Below, piece by piece: positions 1-6,493 of a stretch of DNA of 10,739 nt. Numbering within the stretch: the first letter of the stretch is position 1; each line of letters starts with the position of its first letter. Under the pieces are notes generated by a model. The model saw nothing but the letters and a program-made list of their open reading frames with translations, ran no database searches and was not told where the DNA came from. The stretch spans positions 1-10,739 of the forward strand of contig JALULR010000096.1 in the NCBI GenBank assembly GCA_027056155.1, written 5' to 3'. A program made the position numbers and the translations under genes. The stretch is from DHVE2 group archaeon (lineage in GTDB: Archaea > Thermoplasmatota > Thermoplasmata > Thermoplasmatales > Aciduliprofundaceae).

Positions 1-1088
1 GTTCCGCATGTTAAAAGATGAGAAGGTTATAATCGTAATAGATGAGTTTCCAAATATGATTAAAGAAAACAAAGGAATAGCTTCCAAATTTCAAAAGATT
101 TGGGATCAAGTTCTATCTAAAACTAAGATAAAAATAGTGCTGCTCGGCTCTTCAATCAGAGTGATGGAATCTCAGGGTTTAGGATACAGAAGCCCGCTTT
201 ACGTACGCAGAACCTGACAGATACATCTAAAGCCACTTAAATTCATACATGTGCGGGAATTTTTCCCGGACAGAGTATAGAAGATGTTGTGAAGATATTC
301 GGATTGACAGATGGCATTCCGGCATATATAAGAGAAGTTGTCTATCGTTTCGAGATGGGAGAGAAACTGGAAGATGTTTTTCTACATAATAAACCGCTGT
401 TTGAAGAGGCTAATTACCTGCTCAGATATGAGATAAGAGACCCCGTGAGACATGCCCAGATTTTGAAAGCCATAGCGCTGGGGCACACAAAGTTTGGTGA
501 GATAGTGAATTTCACCGGTTTTTCTAATTCTACAGTGTCTCAATACCTGAGCAATCTGCAAACTTTGCATATAGTAGAGGTGGAATATCCAGCAGGAGAA
601 CCGAGAAAAAGAGATGCGAGATACAGGATTGTGGATAACTATTTCATCTTCTACTTTCGGTTCATATATCCAAACAAGTCCCGGCTCCTAGAGGGAAGAA
701 GAATTCCTGATTTTGAGAGTAAATACAACTAGTACCTCGGCTACGTGTTTGAGAGAGTAGCTAGGGAGTTCATGGTGGAGATAAGCGCAAGAAATAAACT
801 TCCTTTTTTCGTCGAGGATATAGGTAGATGGTGGAGCAAGGGAGAAGAGATAGATATCGTAGCAATAAACAGAGAGAAAAAGAAAGCACTTCTTATGGAA
901 GTGAAGTGGAGCAATTTGAACGAAAGGGAGGTGAATAGAATAATGCGCGAACTGACTAACAAATCCGGGCCTAAAAGCATTCAGAGGTATCAAAAATACT
1001 AGGGAATATTTGCAAAGAACATAGTGAATAAAGAAAAAAGAGAGCAAACTACGTTGCATATGACTTGAGAGATTTTTCTGAGTTATAA
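1..1088 (+). pseudogene. Decayed archaeal AAA ATPase with C-terminal DUF234 nuclease-like domain (5' end outside window)
   Basis: This is a remnant of the archaeal ATPase family (ATPase_2 N-terminal, DUF234 C-terminal). Seen: a Walker B strand (VIIVIDEFPNM, 29-61), a sensor-1-like strand (KIVLLGSS, about 128-152), then the family hallmark RRT before a TGA at 215-217 where the family usually has Gly. The frame after that TGA continues in family-like fashion (QIHLKPLKF..VREFFP) to about 265, then shifts at a C run near 266, as if one base were lost. A winged-helix segment follows (about 460-620), then a TAG at 730-732, then YLGYVFERVAREF and a PD-(D/E)XK-like core (EEIDIVAI..LLMEVKW, about 845-912). 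A further TAG lies at 1000-1002. A second frameshift near 1035-1044 restores the usual ending, YVAYDLRDFSEL, with a TAA at 1086-1088. The P-loop lies before the window. The intact family members are thought to be toxin- or mobile-element-associated ATPases of unclear role. Confidence 0.85.
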
Positions 1089-1243
1089 TTTAACTATGTT
1101 TGGGAGCGTTGTTTTTATAGTGACCTAACATATTTGGACAATCAGTGAGATAAGTGGCCAATTATTTGCAGACACATTTTAAGCTTGGGCAGTAATGTAT
1201 TGACTAACATCGTGGTGCGCTCACATGCATCCCGCTGAAAATA

Positions 1244-1284
1244 GAGAGAAAATTAGAACATGTCACTTTTCTTGTTTTTCTCTC
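1244..1284. repeat. Inverted repeat, 9-bp arms
   Basis: GAGAGAAAA at 1244-1252 is the exact reverse complement of TTTTCTCTC at 1276-1284, with a 23-nt loop. On either strand it could form a weak A/T-rich hairpin. Read on the minus strand it lies about 95 nt downstream of the tRNA-Leu gene, so it might help end that transcript. Low-complexity purine/pyrimidine arms of this length can also arise by chance. Confidence 0.35.
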
Positions 1285-1319
1285 AGAAAACCTGAAAACT
1301 ACCCAAAACCCGAAGGAAT

Positions 1320-1359
1320 CCGGGGGGCCGGACGAGCATCTTGGATGCGAGACCGTCCC
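1320..1359. other. GC-rich nested hairpin, possible structured RNA
   Basis: An outer 5-bp stem (GGACG 1330-1334 with CGTCC 1354-1358) encloses an inner 5-bp stem (GCATC 1336-1340 with GATGC 1344-1348) with a 3-nt loop and an asymmetric internal loop (one base against five). Just before it, CCGG-GGGG-CCGG (1320-1331) is self-complementary at its ends. In an AT-rich genome such an island next to a tRNA often marks a non-coding RNA, and on the minus strand it would lie in the tRNA trailer. I could not fit it to C/D box, H/ACA, SRP or RNase P RNA, so its identity is open. Confidence 0.3.
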
Positions 1360-1378
1360 TTGCACAAGCGTAGCGCAG

Positions 1379-1463
1379 TGCGGGGGGCCGGATTCGAACC
1401 GGCGAACCCCTACGGGAACAGATCTTGAGTCTGTCGCCTTTGACCTAGCTCGGCAACCCCCGC
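1379..1463 (-). tRNA. tRNA-Leu (anticodon CAA)
   Basis: Reading the minus strand from 1463, the acceptor GCGGGGG (1463-1457) pairs with CCCCCGC (1386-1380), and the discriminator is A (1379), as expected for leucine. The D arm has GCC/GGC with AGGTCAAA in the loop. The anticodon stem ACAGA/TCTGT closes the loop CTCAAGA, giving anticodon CAA, which reads UUG. A long variable arm (CCC-GTA-GGG) marks it as class II, and the T arm is GCCGG-TTCGAAT-CCGGC. The length is 85 nt, there is no intron, and CCA is not encoded, as is common in archaea. Alternative class II identities (Ser) do not fit the anticodon. It sits alone, divergent from the large surface-protein gene. Confidence 0.95.
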
Positions 1464-1480
1464 TTGGCTGGTTATCGCAG

Positions 1481-1494
1481 AGAAATATATAAAG
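1481..1494 (-). promoter_or_regulatory. Box A promoter of tRNA-Leu
   Basis: On the minus strand the sequence reads CTTTATATATTTCT, a strong archaeal TATA box centred about 25 nt upstream of the mature tRNA 5' end at 1463. It is nearly palindromic, so weak activity toward the plus strand cannot be excluded, but the plus-strand gene has a better placed box of its own at 1543-1550. Confidence 0.65.
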
Positions 1495-1534
1495 ATTATT
1501 TGCGCATGGCTCCAAGTTTTGCTCTTAATCAGTA

Positions 1535-1550
1535 CGAAAAACTTATTTAC
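1535..1550 (+). promoter_or_regulatory. BRE/TATA promoter of the large surface-protein gene, leaderless type
   Basis: A purine run, CGAAAAA (1535-1541), followed by TTATTTAC (1543-1550), resembles an archaeal BRE plus TATA box. Its centre lies about 27 nt before the ATG at 1573, so transcription should begin at or within a few bases of the start codon. There is no Shine-Dalgarno sequence between them. This supports the ATG at 1573 over the upstream in-frame TTG at 1519, which would lie ahead of the promoter. Confidence 0.5.
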
Positions 1551-1572
1551 TACATCTTCCATACTAAGTATA

Positions 1573-4500
1573 ATGCCCCGTATTATTCGCCTTCCATTCA
1601 CCGGCGAGGAACGCACTAAGATTTTAGAGGAGAGGGGCTACGATCTAGAACGTATAAAACGAGCAACACCAGAAGAGCTCGCTAATGTTTTGAAAATAAG
1701 TGAATATCTCGCGTATTTAATTATAAAAGCTGCAAATGAGGCAAATGTAGAAAATGTGCCAGACGAGCTCGTGCCTAAAGAGAGAATCTGCCCAAAATGC
1801 GGAAATATAATCACCGGACTTGAGTACGAATGCGGAAAATGCGGGTACCGCATTAAAAATATAGACATGGAGTACTACGAGCGATACATATCCAAATACG
1901 TAGATACTTTCATAGCGCTTTCTAAGAATCCGCGTGATGGAGCTTTATGGCTAAGATTGAAGGAAATATACGAAGCGCTAGGAAACGTTGAAGAAGCTCT
2001 AGATGTATCATTAAAAATTGACCTCTTAAAAGATGAGGGCATACAAATTCCCTCTGAAGATATAAAAAATGAGGAGCCGAGTGTTGAAAAAGCGCAAAAA
2101 GTTGCACCTGTGCCCGTAGCTATCGAGCCAGCCGCACCCGTTATTAAAGAAGAGCTCGCTGAGATTCCTGAGAAGCCCGACCAAAAGACAAAATTCAAAA
2201 ACGGTCTTGTTAACGGCTTTGGAGTGCGCCCCGCATTTACTAAAAAAGAGGTAAGAAAAAGGCGCATGATAATAGTGGGCTTGGTATTTGCGATAATTGC
2301 CGCAGCATTTGCGGTAGTATTTGTAGAAAGCCCGCCATATAAAATAGATGGTAATTTGGGTGAATGGGCAAACATACCGTCGTATGGCACATTCAGTTCC
2401 AAATTCACATCTTTTAAAATAGGTGGCTATGGCAATTATGAATATTTGGAGATTACTGGCAAGTTGGATTTACGCGGTGGGGTAAATATATTAATTGATG
2501 AAGACTCTAGCGCAAGCACTGGTTACTCATACGGAAAGCTAGGCTCAGAGTACAGAATGTTTATATTCGACAGCGGTAAACTCAGAGGCGTTTTATATCA
2601 TTTTGAGTCCAAAGACACGCATAACTGGACAGGTTGGAAAAAAGTTGGGGGAGTGAAAGTTGCTGGAGACTCAGATGGCATCGAGCTCAGAGTACCTAGA
2701 AACATATTCTCCAAGTACGCCGTTGCCGAGCTAGTTAATGATGGCGTGTCATCAGTTCCCATAAGTTTGTTCAAGCCAATGATTGTAGGAATTATGAATT
2801 TAGGAGGGGGAGTAGCCATTAACAACACGAAGATAGGCACACTGTACTTAAATAACACATACATCAAAAGTGCAACCGTAAAAGGATTGCTATTATCAAA
2901 CATAGGAAGTAAATCACTGCCAGTATCTCTGTGGTATGAAGGTAGAGAAATAGGATACGGAACCACAGGCACATACATCTCGCTAAAAAACAATATAAAC
3001 ATCAAGAGAAGTGCAGCAATCACAGTGCTCTATGCGGGAGGCGCCGCCAACGGCACAAAAATACGACCACATCTTAAAAGCATAATTGGTGCAACAAGCC
3101 TAGGTTACACTATAGGTGATGGCTTTTACGTAAATGAAACTCCTTCAACACCAGTTATTGATGGAATATATGCAGATTGGATAAAATACAGAAACTCAAC
3201 TGTTAGCGGAAACTCTGCACCAAGCGAGGACATAGTATCATTTGCTGAGTATGCTGGACCAAGAGAATCATATTACTACCTTCAAACAAGGGGCGAGATG
3301 GCCACAGGCATATTAGTACCGCTTCACAGCAGCTCTCCGAAAGATAGTGATAGAGACGGTGTGCCGGATAGCGAAGACCCATACCCAGAGGATTTCAACA
3401 ATGATGGCATACCTGATAACGAGAGCTTTGTTGTTGTAAACGGCACGCGCATGCCCGATGTAGATGGAGATGGAATACCCGATTATCCGTACGGCAAGGA
3501 TATGTGGCTTAATACCACTATACCCCGGGATCCGAAGATTCCACAAAAATACTGGGGCAAAAAGGTTAGTGTATATATTGGCCCCGCTAAGGGCGCAAAG
3601 CCCACGTACCCCTATGATTTTCTCGAGATATACATAAGTGGTAATAAGGGCTTCAGTATAGGTGGCATTAATGCACAGTATTTGTTCAGACTGTACGGAA
3701 TAGGAGGCACAATAACCAAATACGAGTTTTTTGAATACAAAAACAACAAGTTCACAAAAGAGAGCATAGATTTTGATAAAACGCGAGACCTAGCAAAAAG
3801 CTGGGCACGATTAGAAATGAAGCTACCTCTAAATATCAGCAATAGAGATGTGATATACAGAATAGTTAGCTACGGAGCCTTCTACAAGGACATGGCCCAC
3901 GCTCCTTTCGCAAATGTAATGGATATTCACGAGCCAGCTAAGCCAAACAATACTACGCATACTTCACAACCGCAGTTTCCAGCAAGTTTCAATCCCATGC
4001 AAGTGAATAACCCGGATAAGGACCCTATAGCGGGTAAATTCGTAGCACAGCTAGTAAATAAATACCAGAAAGATATAAATATTTACAAGCTCACATATTG
4101 GCTCTCAACTTTGGACTTACCCAAGGGTGCTGAGAAAAATCATGTATTTACAAGTGCGGATTTTATCGACGGTCATGTATCGCATTTCAAAGAAGAAGAC
4201 TATGCGTACAATAAAATGAAAGAGATAATAGACAAAGAGGGCATGCGTCCAATATACCGCGTAGAGCTCCTGAACGCAAGTATATTCAGGGAAGAGTGGA
4301 CAAACCTCACCTTAAAAACCAAACAATGGGAAATTTTGCACTGGATGCATGACCTAGAAAACATGAGAAATAAAGATAAAGATTATAGTGACCCCTATAA
4401 ACTAAATTGGTACAATCCGGAAGATATCCGCACATTAGAATGGTTAGGGTACAAATTAGAACAAAACATAAATGACTGGCACATGGCATTTAATATAGCA

Positions 4501-6399
4501 AAGGGCATAAAAAGCATCGATGACGCGAGAATCGGCCCGTTTTTCGCAGTATATCCCACAAAAGCTGCGAGAGAGACAAACTGGAGCGTGAAAACTAGAG
4601 CTGGCCCAACACACACCGTAACGTTCCAGCTTGTGAGGTGGTACAGTGGCACAAGTGATTGTCATGGAGATAATGATGGCTATGTGAAAATCACTATTGG
4701 CTCTTGGCAATATGTCTCCGGTGAAAGGGAAGATGATGATTCGTGGAACGCGAGAATTATTTTTACAAATAGCAACACAACTGGAACTGCGGCGTATATA
4801 AAATTAGAAAACTGGGAAGACGATAGCGGACTATGCGGTGGAGACGATGATTACGGTTCTGCCTCATTCACATACTATTTTTCAACTAAAACATGGAGTG
4901 GCTCGGCTTCCACACCGTACGTGCATACCTCCGGCGACGATGGCTCGGCTTATGACTGGTTTGTTATAGAAGGCGGCGATGATAACGAGGCGAAGATGGG
5001 CATTTACGAGCCAAATGGTGACAATGACCCAATGTATGGAGGAATATGCCTCAATGATCCATGGGATAGCCCAACTATTGTAACCTACTATAGTGGACAA
5101 CAGTATAGGGGGTATGGATACTATCTGAGCAGTTACTATGCTTTTTATGTACCATATGGAAAAACAATATCTGTACATCTTCAACCGTCTTCTTATAATT
5201 ATGATTTATACTTGTACGATCCCTCAGGAAACCAAAAAGCGTATTCGAATAATGGAGGGACCTCTGAAGATGACATAAGTTTTACGGCGGATTCATCAGG
5301 ATATTGGATTATTAGAATATACGACGCATCGGGAGGACATAGCGACTGGTTTAAGTTTTGGTTTACCTCAGGCCCAGATGATAAGGATTTCGCTGATATT
5401 TCGCCCACCACCGGAAATAGCGATACAGGGTATCTTATCCAATCATACGGGGGAGTTACGTACTACGATAGCAGCGATGACTGGAAATTCTACGTGCCCT
5501 CATCGTGGATATCTGGAAAGGGTGTGTTATTCTTCTGGATGAAACCGAATCCCAATGCAAATTTCAATGTGCAATTGTACGATCCTGGTGGCAATTTGAA
5601 AGCCACTGGTGCTTCTGGAGGCGCGGGTCAGGTAGATTACGTAATTTATAAGCTTCAAAGCACGGATTCCGCCGGTTTCTGGTACGGCCGCGTGCTGCCC
5701 GCATCATCTACAGACTACGGCAACTATACCATAGTTTTCTGGGCTGGTTATGTTGTAGATTTCTACGCGCAAACGGATAATTCAGGAGCGCACACGCCCA
5801 TGCACTCTGATAACGGAGTGAAGGTTACTTACTCATGTTTAGGCACACAGTACAACGTGTATCCAAACGATGATTATTACTGGGAAGTATATGTAGATAG
5901 AGACTCTTCCTACTCTTATGCATCTGAGTCAAATCTCTCCAACGACGCTAACGGGCATAGGTGGATATCGCAGAATCCGCCAAGCGGCACAATAAGCACA
6001 GGTGGAAGCATCGCTGGGCATTACTACGAGCAGTTTTATCTCACTATTAATACTGCGCACGATACCGGATATTCCTCGGGTAAGTACTTTGGAGCGGATA
6101 AGAGTTACAGCGCTCCCGGCTCTGGGTGGTACGATGCTGGCTGCACTGTAACCATAAGAGTGGATAGCACAGTTAATGAGAACGGTAAGAGATACCAATT
6201 TCTATCATGGACTGGCAGCGGTACGGGCAGTTACTCTGGAGCGGATAATCCTGCATCATTTACCATTAGCGCCGTAACAACCGAGACTGCAAACTGGAAT
6301 GAGGTGCCCGAGTTCTCAAATTTAGCTTACCTATTCTTTGCTCTAGCCATACTGGGATTTTTCGCATATCAAAGAAGAAAGAGAGCTAGACTGAGATAA
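1573..6399 (+). CDS. Very large single-pass surface protein: cytosolic HhH, zinc ribbon and TPR-like head; multi-domain exterior; PEF-type C-terminal tail
   Basis: 1608 aa; no function can be named. Residues about 10-58 look like a helix-hairpin-helix domain of the RadA N-terminal kind (ILEERGYDLERIKRATPEEL). Residues 73-90 form a zinc ribbon (C73, C76, C87, C90). Residues about 104-150 are TPR-like helices. A Pro/Glu/Ala-rich linker leads to KKEVRKRR and a transmembrane helix at 232-251; by the positive-inside rule the head is cytosolic. Outside come a CBM9/DOMON-like module (about 256-385, opening IDGNLGEW), a second weaker IDGIYADW module (from about 529), three calcium-type DxDxDG loops (591-599, 607-615, 629-637), a His-containing helical region (815-1000), an acidic Cys-containing region (1020-1160), two PPC-like beta modules (about 1183-1264, 1287-1390) and a bacterial-adhesin-like beta repeat (about 1505-1575, ending TETANW). 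The end is VPEF, a hydrophobic helix (1583-1599) and RRKRARLR. ATG 1573 is chosen from promoter spacing. Extracellular binding or adhesion is inference. Confidence 0.85.
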   Translation: MPRIIRLPFTGEERTKILEERGYDLERIKRATPEELANVLKISEYLAYLIIKAANEANVENVPDELVPKERICPKCGNIITGLEYECGKCGYRIKNIDMEYYERYISKYVDTFIALSKNPRDGALWLRLKEIYEALGNVEEALDVSLKIDLLKDEGIQIPSEDIKNEEPSVEKAQKVAPVPVAIEPAAPVIKEELAEIPEKPDQKTKFKNGLVNGFGVRPAFTKKEVRKRRMIIVGLVFAIIAAAFAVVFVESPPYKIDGNLGEWANIPSYGTFSSKFTSFKIGGYGNYEYLEITGKLDLRGGVNILIDEDSSASTGYSYGKLGSEYRMFIFDSGKLRGVLYHFESKDTHNWTGWKKVGGVKVAGDSDGIELRVPRNIFSKYAVAELVNDGVSSVPISLFKPMIVGIMNLGGGVAINNTKIGTLYLNNTYIKSATVKGLLLSNIGSKSLPVSLWYEGREIGYGTTGTYISLKNNINIKRSAAITVLYAGGAANGTKIRPHLKSIIGATSLGYTIGDGFYVNETPSTPVIDGIYADWIKYRNSTVSGNSAPSEDIVSFAEYAGPRESYYYLQTRGEMATGILVPLHSSSPKDSDRDGVPDSEDPYPEDFNNDGIPDNESFVVVNGTRMPDVDGDGIPDYPYGKDMWLNTTIPRDPKIPQKYWGKKVSVYIGPAKGAKPTYPYDFLEIYISGNKGFSIGGINAQYLFRLYGIGGTITKYEFFEYKNNKFTKESIDFDKTRDLAKSWARLEMKLPLNISNRDVIYRIVSYGAFYKDMAHAPFANVMDIHEPAKPNNTTHTSQPQFPASFNPMQVNNPDKDPIAGKFVAQLVNKYQKDINIYKLTYWLSTLDLPKGAEKNHVFTSADFIDGHVSHFKEEDYAYNKMKEIIDKEGMRPIYRVELLNASIFREEWTNLTLKTKQWEILHWMHDLENMRNKDKDYSDPYKLNWYNPEDIRTLEWLGYKLEQNINDWHMAFNIAKGIKSIDDARIGPFFAVYPTKAARETNWSVKTRAGPTHTVTFQLVRWYSGTSDCHGDNDGYVKITIGSWQYVSGEREDDDSWNARIIFTNSNTTGTAAYIKLENWEDDSGLCGGDDDYGSASFTYYFSTKTWSGSASTPYVHTSGDDGSAYDWFVIEGGDDNEAKMGIYEPNGDNDPMYGGICLNDPWDSPTIVTYYSGQQYRGYGYYLSSYYAFYVPYGKTISVHLQPSSYNYDLYLYDPSGNQKAYSNNGGTSEDDISFTADSSGYWIIRIYDASGGHSDWFKFWFTSGPDDKDFADISPTTGNSDTGYLIQSYGGVTYYDSSDDWKFYVPSSWISGKGVLFFWMKPNPNANFNVQLYDPGGNLKATGASGGAGQVDYVIYKLQSTDSAGFWYGRVLPASSTDYGNYTIVFWAGYVVDFYAQTDNSGAHTPMHSDNGVKVTYSCLGTQYNVYPNDDYYWEVYVDRDSSYSYASESNLSNDANGHRWISQNPPSGTISTGGSIAGHYYEQFYLTINTAHDTGYSSGKYFGADKSYSAPGSGWYDAGCTVTIRVDSTVNENGKRYQFLSWTGSGTGSYSGADNPASFTISAVTTETANWNEVPEFSNLAYLFFALAILGFFAYQRRKRARLR

Positions 6400-6423
6400 T
6401 TTGATAGCACTTTATCTAAAACC

Positions 6424-6440
6424 CTCTTTGTTTTTTATTA
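6424..6440 (+). terminator. T-rich terminator after the large surface-protein gene
   Basis: The run CTCTTTGTTTTTTATTA starts 24 nt after the stop codon at 6399 and precedes the cysS promoter. Archaeal RNA polymerase ends transcription on such U-rich tracts without needing a hairpin. Its position between the two genes suggests separate transcripts. Confidence 0.45.
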
Positions 6441-6461
6441 CCGTCTATGAGTTCCTACAAC

Positions 6462-6470
6462 TATTTTATA
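6462..6470 (+). promoter_or_regulatory. TATA box of cysS, leaderless type
   Basis: TATTTTATA is centred about 25 nt before the ATG at 6491 and 28 nt before the ATG at 6494. No Shine-Dalgarno sequence precedes either ATG, so the mRNA probably starts at or next to the start codon. This argues against the upstream TTG at 6401. Confidence 0.5.
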
Positions 6471-6493
6471 CCGCAGGCACATGTCAGATTATG

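Larger units (their letters stand above)
1089..1378. other. Gene-free interval between ATPase remnant and tRNA-Leu
   Basis: I see no convincing coding sequence here; the short open frames in it have no recognisable motif and run into the antisense side of the tRNA. A short T run (1112-1116) lies just past the old ATPase stop and could have ended its transcript. Positions 1089-1300 are AT-rich; 1321-1380 are strikingly GC-rich (40 of 60 bases). Confidence 0.6.

Noticed and set aside
215..1002. In-frame TGA and TAG codons of the ATPase gene read as selenocysteine or pyrrolysine
   Set aside because: Two frameshifts occur in the same gene, the stops fall where the family has ordinary residues, and the other genes here have no internal stops. 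Pseudogene decay explains it better.
1130..1185. Possible insertion-sequence end with imperfect repeats ATTTGGACA and ATTTGCAGACA
   Set aside because: The match is short and imperfect, there is no transposase remnant and no target-site duplication that I can see.
1204..1515. Open frames on both strands across the tRNA region
   Set aside because: They cross the tRNA gene antisense or sense and carry no motif; the tRNA explains the sequence.
1519..1572. TTG start 18 codons upstream of the large surface-protein gene
   Set aside because: It lies ahead of the TATA-like box at 1543-1550, and the 18 added residues look like untranslated sequence; ATG 1573 fits the leaderless spacing.
6401..6490. 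TTG start giving cysS a 31-residue N-terminal extension
   Set aside because: The extension spans the T-rich terminator and the TATA box, and CysS family proteins start at the equivalent of MALRIYN.
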